From contig DASVRA010000017.1 of NCBI GenBank assembly GCA_036388855.1, forward strand, positions 1 to 64,000: a DNA stretch of 64,000 bases. Direction: 5' to 3'. The DNA is from DASVRA01 sp036388855. GTDB taxonomy: Bacteria; Pseudomonadota; Alphaproteobacteria; Caulobacterales; Caulobacteraceae. Positions 43,390 through 51,137 of the stretch are shown piece after piece (the stretch's first letter is position 1; each line of letters starts with the position of its first letter). The notes beneath the pieces are model-generated. The model did no database searches. It saw only the letters and a program-made list of their open reading frames with translations, and was not told where the DNA came from. Both the position numbers and the translations under genes were made by a program.

Positions 43390-44373
43390 CTAGAGGATGA
43401 AGTTGGTGAAGCCGGTATGGTCACCGACGATGGCGATGTAGTCGTCGTTGGGGTCTGTGGCGTCTACGTTGATGGCCACGGTCGTGTAGTAGCCGCCGAA
43501 GGTCAGGTAGAGTTCGCCGGCCGCGCCGCTGGGGGCGTCGACCAGGGTGAAGGCCTGGTTGCCCGGGGTGTTCACGTCCGCGTCGATGCGGTGCAGGTCG
43601 ATCACGTCGGAGGCGTCGAGATCGAAGATGAACTGGTTGAAGAAGGCCCCGATGCTGGTGACGGCGAAGGTGTCGGCGCCTTCGCCCCCGTAGAGGCGGC
43701 CGCCCGGCGCGGTGACCACCAGGGTGTCGTCGCCCTCGCGCGCGTAGAGGGTGTTATAGCCGCCGCTGACCAGCCTGTCGTCGCCGGTCCCGGCTTCGAT
43801 CACGACGCCGCCCGAACCCATTACGATCCGGTCGGCGAAGTCCGTGGCGAAGACGACGCCGCGCTCCAGCTCGCGCAAGGTCGTCCCATGCACCCGGGCG
43901 CCGTCCTCGAGCAGGCCGGTGAAGTCGGCGCGGGCGCCGTCCGCCTCGGGGTCCGGCAGGGTCAGGTAGAAGTGGTCGAAGCCGTCGCCGCCGTCGACGA
44001 CATCGCGGATGCCCACGAAGATGGTGTCGTCGCCATCCCCTCCGAAGAAGTGGTCGCGGAACCGCTCGCCATCCGGCCCCTCCGCGCCGCCCAGGCTGTC
44101 AATGCCCTTGCCGCCGCGCAAGGTGTCGGCGCCCTCCTGGCCGCTCAGGCCGTCATTGCCGAGGCCTCCGCAGACGCGGTCGCGCCCCTCGTGGCCGAAC
44201 AGCTCGTCGTCGCCCTTGTCGCCGAAGAGGTGGTCATTGCCCTCGCCGCCGATCAGGGCGTCGTCGCCGCCTTTGCCGTAAAGCCAGTCGTCGCCCCGCA
44301 GCCCCCTGAGGGTGTCGTCGTCCGCGCCGCCGCTGAGCGTGTCGCGCCTGTCGGTGCCGTAGAGGGTCGCCAT
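43390..44373 (-). CDS. RTX calcium-binding protein, third copy
   Basis: 327 residues. Begins MATLYGTDRRDTLSGG and carries RTX nonapeptides from the N-terminus (about 10-100), unlike the tandem pair, then mixed beta segments with further single GGDG/GTGDD units. The C-terminal domain ends TGFTNFIL. No signal peptide; probably secreted by a type I system. The short repeats LRGLRGDDWLYGKGGDDALIGG and HLFGDKGDDELFG show the usual D-x-L/I spacing. Function beyond Ca2+ binding is unknown. Confidence 0.83.
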   Translation of the reverse strand: MATLYGTDRRDTLSGGADDDTLRGLRGDDWLYGKGGDDALIGGEGNDHLFGDKGDDELFGHEGRDRVCGGLGNDGLSGQEGADTLRGGKGIDSLGGAEGPDGERFRDHFFGGDGDDTIFVGIRDVVDGGDGFDHFYLTLPDPEADGARADFTGLLEDGARVHGTTLRELERGVVFATDFADRIVMGSGGVVIEAGTGDDRLVSGGYNTLYAREGDDTLVVTAPGGRLYGGEGADTFAVTSIGAFFNQFIFDLDASDVIDLHRIDADVNTPGNQAFTLVDAPSGAAGELYLTFGGYYTTVAINVDATDPNDDYIAIVGDHTGFTNFIL

Positions 44374-44607
44374 TGCACGTGGTCCTGCTGACTTGCGGAC
44401 GAGTGATAGCCCAAGGCCGCCACGGTGGGTGTGCCCATGTCGTCGCAGGGGCTGGCGCTCGACAGGCGGTCACTGTGCGAAGGGGGAGCCGGGCGCGCTT
44501 GGCGCGGCCGGAGTGGCCAGAGGCGTGGGCAGGAGGCGGTAGCGGCCGGCGCCGAGGAATTCGAGCCAGCCCGTGCCGTAGCCTGATCACAGCTTGTGAA
44601 CAAATAC

Positions 44608-44632
44608 GGAACAGTGCAGAATGCACGACGTT
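44608..44632 (+). promoter_or_regulatory. EcfG-type stress promoter before the endonuclease gene
   Basis: GGAAC (44608-44612), 16 bases, then CGTT (44629-44632), an exact match to the GGAAC-N16/17-CGTT consensus of the alphaproteobacterial general stress sigma factor. It lies 39 bases before the ATG at 44672, leaving a short leader. The same motif precedes the ecfG-like gene at 62.9 kb. Confidence 0.6.
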
Positions 44633-44671
44633 CGTGGTGACGGTCACCGCGATCGGGATACGCTCCCATGC

Positions 44672-45343
44672 ATGGCCAATCCGCGATTCGTGCCGCAGGC
44701 GCTGCTCGACCTTTACGAGGTGCACGAGTGGCGCAACGGGCTGGCGGTCCTGTCGGCGGCCTGCCCGAACGAATGGAGCGACATCACCGCTGCGCTGTCG
44801 GAGTTTCGCCTCTACGCCTCGGAGATCATCAAGCGGGGCGGCAACCGCTCCGCCATCGCCATCCGGCTCGACAGTCTGCTGGCCAAGCGCGGCTGGTCGA
44901 CCCAATCCTTCGACACGAAGATCGTGGTGGACGAGCACGAGCGCCGCTCGCCCACGCACAAGGTGGACATGTTCAAGAACGGCGTCGCGTTCGAGACCGA
45001 GTGGAACAACAAGGATCCCTTCTACGACCGCGACCTCAACAACTTCCGCCTGCTGTTCGACCTGCGGGTGATCCAGGCGGGCGTGATCGTCACCCGCACC
45101 GACGAACTCCAGCAACTGGCGGTGGAATTGGGCCGCGATCCGCAGAGCTACGGCCAATCCACCACGCACATGAGCAAGCTGCTTCCCAGGCTGGAAGGCG
45201 GCGGCGGGGGCGGTTGTCCGGTCGTGGTGTTCGGCATCAGGAGGGCGGCCTATGTCGATGATCGAGCAGACCCGGCCCCGCCCGTTCGGGGCGTGCCAGC
45301 TGCCGCTATTCAGATCGGACCGGAGGATGCCGATGGCCTATGA
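44672..45343 (+). CDS. BglII-family type II restriction endonuclease
   Basis: 223 residues. The conserved block HKVDMFKNGVAFETEWNNKDPFYDRDLNNFR carries Asp99-x8-Glu108-x-Glu110, the same spacing as the BglII active site (Asp-x8-Glu-x-Gln). The start ATG at 44672 leads straight into FVPQALLDLYEVHEW, a typical family start. The 3' end overlaps the adenine methyltransferase gene by 92 bases, indicating a restriction-modification pair. The recognition site cannot be read from sequence; a GATC-containing site would fit the family. Confidence 0.85.
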   Translation: MANPRFVPQALLDLYEVHEWRNGLAVLSAACPNEWSDITAALSEFRLYASEIIKRGGNRSAIAIRLDSLLAKRGWSTQSFDTKIVVDEHERRSPTHKVDMFKNGVAFETEWNNKDPFYDRDLNNFRLLFDLRVIQAGVIVTRTDELQQLAVELGRDPQSYGQSTTHMSKLLPRLEGGGGGGCPVVVFGIRRAAYVDDRADPAPPVRGVPAAAIQIGPEDADGL

Positions 45344-46004
45344 CACCGCCTTGACCGAAGCCGGGGTGCAGGCGGCGATGGACCTTGCCGGGTTCGCGCG
45401 GGGGCGGAAGTTCTCGACCATCCTGGCCGATCCGCCGTGGCGGTTTCAGAACCGGACGGGGAAGATGGCGCCGGAGCATCGGCGGCTCTCGCGCTATCCG
45501 ACCATGACGCTGGACGACATCTGCGCCCTGCCGGTGGAGGGCGTGGCGTGGGAGACGGCGCACCTTTACCTGTGGGTCCCGAACGCGCTGCTGCCCGAGG
45601 GGCTGAAGGTGATGGAGGCGTGGGGGTTCAGCTACAAGTCCAACCTGATCTGGCACAAGGTGAGGAAGGACGGCGGCTCGGACGGGCGGGGCGTGGGCTT
45701 CTACTTCCGCAACGTCACGGAAATGCTGCTGTTCGGCGTGCGCGGCAAGAACGCGCGCACGCTGGCGCCGGGCCGGCGGCAGGTGAACATGCTGGAGACC
45801 CGCAAGCGGGAACACAGCCGCAAGCCGGACGAGCAGTACGAGATCATTGAAGGCTGCAGCCCGGGGCCGTACCTGGAGCTGTTCGCGCGCGGGGAGCGGA
45901 AACGGTGGGAGACGTGGGGTAACCAGGCGGACGGCGAATACGCACCTACGTGGCCGACTTACGCCTATAACTCCGCGCAACCCACCCGCGAGGGCGCTGC
46001 CTAG
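45252..46004 (+). CDS. MT-A70 family N6-adenine DNA methyltransferase
   Basis: 250 residues. The catalytic DPPW motif is at 60-63 (STILADPPWRF), with the MT-A70 blocks LYLWVPNALLPEGLKVMEAWGFSYKSNLIWHK and SRKPDEQYEIIE. It probably methylates adenine in the site cut by the overlapping endonuclease. AGGAGGG at 45239-45245 precedes the ATG by 6 bases, so translation is strong although the start lies inside the endonuclease gene. MT-A70 enzymes acting as type II modification methylases are known (for example M.MunI). Confidence 0.87.
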   Translation: MSMIEQTRPRPFGACQLPLFRSDRRMPMAYDTALTEAGVQAAMDLAGFARGRKFSTILADPPWRFQNRTGKMAPEHRRLSRYPTMTLDDICALPVEGVAWETAHLYLWVPNALLPEGLKVMEAWGFSYKSNLIWHKVRKDGGSDGRGVGFYFRNVTEMLLFGVRGKNARTLAPGRRQVNMLETRKREHSRKPDEQYEIIEGCSPGPYLELFARGERKRWETWGNQADGEYAPTWPTYAYNSAQPTREGAA

Positions 46005-46102
46005 CGGCCCGTATGATGAGCCAATGATCAGGAAGCGAAACTAATCAAGTAAGGCCCCTTGCGATACCTATTTGGGCAGTTTACCTTCTCTTCATGAACC
46101 TG

Positions 46103-46110
46103 AAGGAGGT
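46103..46110 (+). promoter_or_regulatory. ideal Shine-Dalgarno of the HTH gene
   Basis: AAGGAGGT, a full complement of the anti-Shine-Dalgarno, 4 bases before the ATG at 46115. It decides that start over an ATG at 46094 that would place the site inside the gene. Confidence 0.7.
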
Positions 46111-46114
46111 ATTC

Positions 46115-46738
46115 ATGCCGCACCCGAACAGTACCACGTACTCTACCGGTAAATCGCAGATTTCCCTGAGAAACAAGGCCGTACAGGCTGTTCTCGATGC
46201 GATGGGCTCGCAAAAGGGCCTTACCATTTTCGAGATTGCTGACCGGGCTAACGTTTCTCTCGGTTATGTGCGAACGGTTCTTAAATACGTGCCTGAGGTA
46301 CAGGCGCTGAAACGTGAAGGATACGTTCTTCTTAGCGCCAAAGGGCCTTTACCAAATTGGGCGGCCGATGTCCCGAACCCCCAGCGGGCGACGTCCACTG
46401 CCCTTGTTGGTGCTCCTGACTTGCCAGATACGATCTCTCACGTAGAACTCAGAGAGGAGGTGGGCGAGAAGGTCCTTACCTTTCGCCGCATCCTACGTAA
46501 GACCTATCTCAGCCCCAAGAGCCAACGGCGGGAATTGGAAGTCCTCACGGGCCTAGAGGTACTCGGGGCGGAGCGAGAAGAGGAACATATGCGTTATATT
46601 CGCCAACTTGAGGAGCAGCGAGCCAGCCTGGAAGCCTTCAACAGGACGCTTCGCGAGCACGCGGAATTGTTGAAGTCGCTGCCCCCTAGCTCAGGACGCC
46701 GCACTGCCGCAATTCCGGTCGATCCGGCTACTCACTAG
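46115..46738 (+). CDS. helix-turn-helix/coiled-coil protein of unknown function
   Basis: 207 residues, base composition clearly lower in GC than the flanks. About 18-60 (AVQAVLDAMGSQKGLTIFEIADRANVSLGYVRTVLKYV) has the pattern of a helix-turn-helix DNA-binding domain. About 125-190 is rich in Glu/Arg/Leu heptad-like sequence (EREEEHMRYIRQLEEQR) suggesting a coiled coil. It is followed after 34 bases by another unusual gene and preceded by the restriction-modification pair. Function not recognised; a regulator or part of a mobile cassette. Confidence 0.7.
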   Translation: MPHPNSTTYSTGKSQISLRNKAVQAVLDAMGSQKGLTIFEIADRANVSLGYVRTVLKYVPEVQALKREGYVLLSAKGPLPNWAADVPNPQRATSTALVGAPDLPDTISHVELREEVGEKVLTFRRILRKTYLSPKSQRRELEVLTGLEVLGAEREEEHMRYIRQLEEQRASLEAFNRTLREHAELLKSLPPSSGRRTAAIPVDPATH

Positions 46739-46772
46739 GCAACACGAGGCAACATAATTAGGAGCCGCGCCC

Positions 46773-47567
46773 GTGAGCGACACCACTTTGACGAGCCTTT
46801 TGGAGCGCGCTGCACATGAAACCACGCCTCTCCCAGAGGCAATCAATGCCCTTCAGGCCGTGAAGCGACGACTGGCGGCGCAAGGCAAGTCACTCGCGAA
46901 CCTGGTAGTTAGTGAACTGGCCACACCAAGCCCATATCGGCCCATGTTTTCAAAAGGCATTAAGTCGGAGCTTGAAGAGCTTCGATTAAAGAGTTCCCTA
47001 CAAGAAAAGGAGCTTCTCGAGGCTCGTAAGGAGATAATTCGGCTGCATCACAAGCTAGAGAGGGCAGGAGGCAGCAAGCGCCTTCCCAAAAGCGAGGATG
47101 GAACGATGGCGTGGGTACCTTTCAGTCTTGTCGCAAGCGCCAGGTTGGGAAAATCGCACGGATGGAAGCGGATCTTCGCAAGACAGTTTGGGTTGAAGGA
47201 TGAAGGTATCCTGCTTTCCTGGAGTAAACAAGATCGCGTTCCTTCAGAGGCAGTTGCCTTTTTGAGCAAGCTTAAACCAGAGTCCAAACGCGAGGCACCT
47301 GCCCGACGACCTTGGATGCGACGTGAGTACGATCGTCTCGCTGAGCTTCTGGCGCAGGGCAAAACTGAAAACGAGATTGTTCCCCTGCTGGAAGCGGAAT
47401 TCGAGCGCACCATTACCCTTGGAGCTGTCAAGAAAGCTCGTCAGCGTATTCGCTTGGGACAGCACGACCGCTATGCTGCGGATGGTCGATTGCGTCAAGG
47501 AATTGTGCGGAAGAAGAAGCCAAAGAGCGCGAGCACTAGATATTCAACGCAGGTAAATGGTGTCTGA
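46773..47567 (+). CDS. coiled-coil, multi-HTH-like protein of unknown function
   Basis: 264 residues, lower GC than the flanks. About 1-45 is a helical segment (LLERAAHETTPLPEAINALQAVKRRLAAQGK). About 63-95 is a likely coiled coil. About 115-165 (LGKSHGWKRIFARQFGLKDEGILLSWSKQDRVPSEAV) has the rhythm of a phage-type helix-turn-helix. About 185-235 (WMRREYDRLAELLAQGKTENEIVPLLEAEF) resembles a second, Myb/GcrA-like helix-turn-helix. The C-terminus is very basic. It probably binds DNA. The stop overlaps the next gene by 11 bases. Confidence 0.68.
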   Translation: MSDTTLTSLLERAAHETTPLPEAINALQAVKRRLAAQGKSLANLVVSELATPSPYRPMFSKGIKSELEELRLKSSLQEKELLEARKEIIRLHHKLERAGGSKRLPKSEDGTMAWVPFSLVASARLGKSHGWKRIFARQFGLKDEGILLSWSKQDRVPSEAVAFLSKLKPESKREAPARRPWMRREYDRLAELLAQGKTENEIVPLLEAEFERTITLGAVKKARQRIRLGQHDRYAADGRLRQGIVRKKKPKSASTRYSTQVNGV

Positions 47568-48135
47568 GGACAGTGAAGAGGCGAACGCGCCTCCCGCCCT
47601 CTCCCGCCTCACCTCCGACCAAATCTGGCTCCTCTGGCGCCGCGTCACCCGCGCGTTGCCGCTGTGGACCATGCCCTGGGAATCGCTGTTCGCGCCCAGC
47701 GCGCGGACGATGCTGGGGGTGGACTATGTGTCGGGGCTCAGGCGCAACGGCTCGACGCGCAAGGTGTTCGCGCTGCTCGAGGGCGTGGGGCCGCGGGACC
47801 TGCGGCGGCTGCACCTGATCGCCCAGGTGAACCGGGCGCGGCAGGAGGCAGTGGCGCGCTGGACCGCCATCGGGTTGGTGACCCTGCCGGTGTCCGGCGC
47901 GCTGGCGCTGGCGCAGCTGGCGCCGGGGCTGCTGAGGGAGATCCGCGCCGAGTGGCTGGACCTGTCGGCGACGACGCTGGCGTTCGTGGGGGCGATGGTG
48001 GTGGTCTATCTGCTGGCCGCCTGGCGGGCGCGGCAGATCGTGTCGGTGATCGAGCTGGCGTTCGTGGAGCGCGACGTGGCGCTGGAGGGTGAGGCGGCGG
48101 GGGAGTGGGACCCGGGGCTGCCGGGGGCGGGCTAA
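47557..48135 (+). CDS. hypothetical membrane protein
   Basis: 192 residues with two hydrophobic segments (about 104-124 and 138-158) separated by a short loop, and a soluble N-terminus containing WRRVTRALPLWTMPWESLF. Codon use is host-like, in contrast to the two genes before it, so the composition boundary falls at its start. The ATG at 47557 (or GTG at 47560) overlaps the previous stop. No family recognised. It ends before an 89-base hairpin element. Confidence 0.7.
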   Translation: MVSEDSEEANAPPALSRLTSDQIWLLWRRVTRALPLWTMPWESLFAPSARTMLGVDYVSGLRRNGSTRKVFALLEGVGPRDLRRLHLIAQVNRARQEAVARWTAIGLVTLPVSGALALAQLAPGLLREIRAEWLDLSATTLAFVGAMVVVYLLAAWRARQIVSVIELAFVERDVALEGEAAGEWDPGLPGAG

Positions 48136-48198
48136 GCCGCGCGTGTGAGCGGGAGGGAGCGTTCGGGAGGCGCCGTCGAACGCTTGTAGGCCAGAATT

Positions 48199-48287
48199 TT
48201 CCGGACTCCCAACCAAGTCAAGGACGGCCCGGAGGGCCGCCGCTTCGCGGCCGCGGAGCGATCCTTGACTTGGTTGGGAGTCCGGAA
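48199..48287. repeat. 89-base element with perfect 26-base inverted ends
   Basis: The arms 48199-48224 and 48262-48287 are exact reverse complements, starting TTCCGGACTCCC and containing one GANTC site each. The 37-base centre holds a further small GC-rich hairpin (GGCCC..GGGCC). It lies between convergent genes (membrane protein and hemB), so it could end both transcripts, or be a small non-autonomous mobile element. Confidence 0.75.
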
Positions 48288-48382
48288 TCACGCTCCGCCA
48301 AGCGAACGATGGCGAGGTGGGTTCGGCGCTTGGCAGGATGATCGGGGGGATGAGCGGTAGAAAGGGTGAAGTGGCGCGCGCG

Positions 48383-49396
48383 CTAGGCCCCCATCAGCCG
48401 GGCCGCGTGGGGGGCGAAGTAGGTGATGACGCCGCGGGCGCCGGCGCGTTTGAAGGCCTGGAGGGATTCGAGGACGACGCGGTCTTCGTCGAGCCAGCCG
48501 TTGGCGGCGGCGGCCTTGAGCATCGCGTATTCGCCCGAGACCTGGAAGGCGAAGGTGGGCATGGCGAAGGCGTCCACGACGCGGCGGACGATGTCGAGGT
48601 AGGGCATCCCCGGCTTGACCATCACCATGTCGGCGCCCTCGGCGATGTCGAGCGCGACCTCGCGCAGGGCCTCGTCGGAGTTGGCGGGGTCCATCTGGTA
48701 GGTCTTCTTGTCGCCGGGGTTGGCCTGGGGGCCCGAGCCGAGCCGGCCCGAGCCGATCGCCTCGCGATAGGGGCCGTAGAAGCCCGAGGCGTATTTGGCG
48801 GCGTAGGCCATGATCAGCACGTCGCAGCAGCCGTCGCGTTCGAGGGCTGAGCGCAGGGCGCCGACGCGGCCGTCCATCATGTCGGAGGGGGCCAGGATGT
48901 CGGCGCCGGCGCGGGCCTGGAGCAGGCCCTGCTCGACCAGCCGCTCGACCGTGGCGTCGTTGACGATGCGGCCGCCTTGCAGGAGGCCGTCGTGGCCGTG
49001 GTCGGTGAAGGGGTCTAGCGCCACGTCGCACATGATGCCGACTTCGGGGGCCGCCTCCTTCATCGTGCGCACGGCGCGGCAGACCAGGCCTTCGGGGTTG
49101 AAGGCCTCGGAGCCGGCGGCGTCCTTTTTGGCGCCGTCGATGTAGGGGAAGACGGCGATGGCGGGCACGCCGAGCGCGCGGGCGCGGACGGCGGCCTTGG
49201 CGGCCTCGGCGACCGAGAGGCGGTCGACCCCAGGCATGGAGGCGACGGGAACGCGGCCGTCGCCGTCGTGGACCACCATCGACCAGATCAGGTCGGAGGG
49301 GGTGAGCGTAGTCTCGCGCACCAGGTCGCGGACCCACGGCGCCTGGCGCAGGCGCCGCAGTCGCAGGGCGGGGTAGCTGGCGTGGGGGTGGCTCAA
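48383..49396 (-). CDS. hemB: porphobilinogen synthase HemB
   Basis: Joins two 5-aminolevulinate molecules to porphobilinogen in haem and cobalamin synthesis. 337 residues. The active-site lysines lie in MAYAAKYASGFYGP and MVMVKPGMPYLD. The metal-site segment reads CDVALDPFTDHGHDG, the Asp-rich form of enzymes that do not need catalytic zinc. The start is a TTG at 49396 overlapping the stop of the upstream gene (TTGA), suggesting coupling. Confidence 0.95.
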   Translation of the reverse strand: MSHPHASYPALRLRRLRQAPWVRDLVRETTLTPSDLIWSMVVHDGDGRVPVASMPGVDRLSVAEAAKAAVRARALGVPAIAVFPYIDGAKKDAAGSEAFNPEGLVCRAVRTMKEAAPEVGIMCDVALDPFTDHGHDGLLQGGRIVNDATVERLVEQGLLQARAGADILAPSDMMDGRVGALRSALERDGCCDVLIMAYAAKYASGFYGPYREAIGSGRLGSGPQANPGDKKTYQMDPANSDEALREVALDIAEGADMVMVKPGMPYLDIVRRVVDAFAMPTFAFQVSGEYAMLKAAAANGWLDEDRVVLESLQAFKRAGARGVITYFAPHAARLMGA

Positions 49397-49863
49397 GCGG
49401 CGACGGTGGGGAGGCTGCCGCCGGCGGCGCGGCCGATGGGGCGGCCGTCGAGGAGGCGGATGAAGCCGATGATGCTGGCGATGATGTACCAGAAGACGTT
49501 GGCGATCCCGAGCATCGCGGCGGCCACCAGCATCAGGACCGCGCCGACGCCTAGGCCGACGGCGCCGCTGAACAGCTCGCCCACGCCCGCCAGGCCCGCG
49601 CCGAGCCCGGTCCCGATGGCGGCGAAGACCAGGGCGATGGCGAGGACGGAGAGGACGATGCCGACCCAGAAGATCCTGATCTGGTTGTCGTAGTGGCTGC
49701 GCGCGACGGGGCTGGCTGAGCCGCGGCGGACGTAGGCGATGATCGCGGCGACCAGCGAGGGGAAGCCGGCGACGAAGGGGGCGATGAACAGGATCAGGTA
49801 GTTGACCGCGGTCAACGCCTTGTCGGCGCCGTCGTCGCGGGGCGGGTCGTAGGTGGTGGTCAT
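49393..49863 (-). CDS. DUF4870-like membrane protein, second copy
   Basis: 156 residues with about four membrane segments. The family features are clear: ALTAVNYLILFIAPFVAGFPSLVAAIIAYVRR and SHYDNQIRIFW. The ATG at 49863 is chosen because AGGAGGA lies 8 bases upstream; an earlier start at 49935 would add a Cys-free Arg/Pro-rich leader. Coupled to hemB through a TTGA overlap. Related to the gene at 9744-10154. Confidence 0.8.
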   Translation of the reverse strand: MTTTYDPPRDDGADKALTAVNYLILFIAPFVAGFPSLVAAIIAYVRRGSASPVARSHYDNQIRIFWVGIVLSVLAIALVFAAIGTGLGAGLAGVGELFSGAVGLGVGAVLMLVAAAMLGIANVFWYIIASIIGFIRLLDGRPIGRAAGGSLPTVAA

Positions 49864-49997
49864 GGCCAAGCTCCTCCTGCGCAGGATCAGATCGGATGTT
49901 TGGGGGGTGCGCGCAAGATCAGGGCGGGCTTGCACCCGGCCGATGTTGACACCTCCTTCGCCTCACGCGAGTTGAACCGCGCCGCCCGGAGCGACCG

Positions 49998-51137
49998 ATG
50001 GACTTCACCCTCTCCGACGATCAGCGCATGGTGCAGGAGGCGGCGCTGGAGTTCGGCCAGGCCGAGTTCGCGCCCAACGCCGGGCGCTGGGACGAGGAGA
50101 AGCACTTCCCGGTCGACGTGCTGCGGCGGGCGGCGGAGCTGGGGTTCGGCGCCATCTATGTGAAGGAGGACGTGGGCGGCTCGGGGCTGACGCGGCTGCA
50201 CGCGGCGCTGGTGTTCGAGGCGCTGGCGCGGGGGGATGTGTCGACCTCGGCGTTCCTGTCGATCCATAACATGGCCAGCTGGATGATCGACCGGTTCGGC
50301 TCAGACGAGCTGCGCCGCAGGTTCCTGCCGCGCATGGCGACGATGGAGCTGATCGGCTCCTACTGCCTGACCGAGCCGGGGTCGGGGTCGGACGCGGCGG
50401 CGCTCAGGACCACCGCGCGGCTCGACGGCGACCACTATGTGCTGAACGGGTCCAAGGCGTTCATCTCGGGCGGGGGGGTGAGCGATGTCTATGTCGTGAT
50501 GGTGCGCACCGGCGGGGAGGGGGCCAGGGGCATCTCCACCGTGGTGGTGGAGAAGGGGACCGAGGGGCTGTCCTATGGGGCCCAGGAGAAGAAGATGGGC
50601 TGGAACAGCCAGCCCACGGCGCAGGTCAACTTCGACAACTGCCGCGTGCCGGTGGCCAACCGGGTGGGGGCGGAGGGCGAGGGGTTCCGCATCGCCATGT
50701 CGGGGCTGGACGGGGGGCGGGTGAACATCGCCGCCTGTTCGCTGGGGGGTGCGGGGTTCGCGTTCGACACGGCGCGGGATTACATGAGTTCGCGCAAGCA
50801 GTTCGGGTCGGCGCTGAAGGAGTTCCAGGCGCTGCAGTTCAAGCTGGCCGACATGGCCACCGAGATCGAGGCGGCGCGGCTGATGGTCTATCGCGGCGCC
50901 AGTGCGATCGACAACGACGAGCCGCGCAAGGCGATGGCCTGCGCCATGGCCAAGCGCTTCGCCACCGACGTGTGCTTCGACGCCGCCAACGCGGCGCTGC
51001 AGCTGCACGGGGGGTATGGGTACCTGAAGGACTATCCGCTGGAGCGGATCGTGCGGGATCTGCGGGTGCACCAAATCCTGGAGGGGACCAACGAGATCAT
51101 GCGCGTGATCACGGCGCGCGAGCTGTTCCGCCAGTGA
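49998..51137 (+). CDS. acyl-CoA dehydrogenase, isobutyryl-CoA type
   Basis: 379-residue FAD enzyme forming a 2,3-double bond in acyl-CoA. Both family signatures are present: SYCLTEPGSGSDAA and, near the end, LHGGYGYLKDYPLERIVRDLRVHQILEGTNEIMR with the catalytic Glu in EGTNE. The closest type is isobutyryl-CoA dehydrogenase (valine pathway), judged from the next gene, a 3-hydroxyisobutyryl-CoA hydrolase, whose GTG overlaps its stop. Confidence 0.9.
   Translation: MDFTLSDDQRMVQEAALEFGQAEFAPNAGRWDEEKHFPVDVLRRAAELGFGAIYVKEDVGGSGLTRLHAALVFEALARGDVSTSAFLSIHNMASWMIDRFGSDELRRRFLPRMATMELIGSYCLTEPGSGSDAAALRTTARLDGDHYVLNGSKAFISGGGVSDVYVVMVRTGGEGARGISTVVVEKGTEGLSYGAQEKKMGWNSQPTAQVNFDNCRVPVANRVGAEGEGFRIAMSGLDGGRVNIAACSLGGAGFAFDTARDYMSSRKQFGSALKEFQALQFKLADMATEIEAARLMVYRGASAIDNDEPRKAMACAMAKRFATDVCFDAANAALQLHGGYGYLKDYPLERIVRDLRVHQILEGTNEIMRVITARELFRQ

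Noticed and set aside
43118..43393. 91-codon frame in the spacer after mmsB
   Set aside because: Crosses the AGTGCAC palindrome and the G-run array; composition does not fit a protein.
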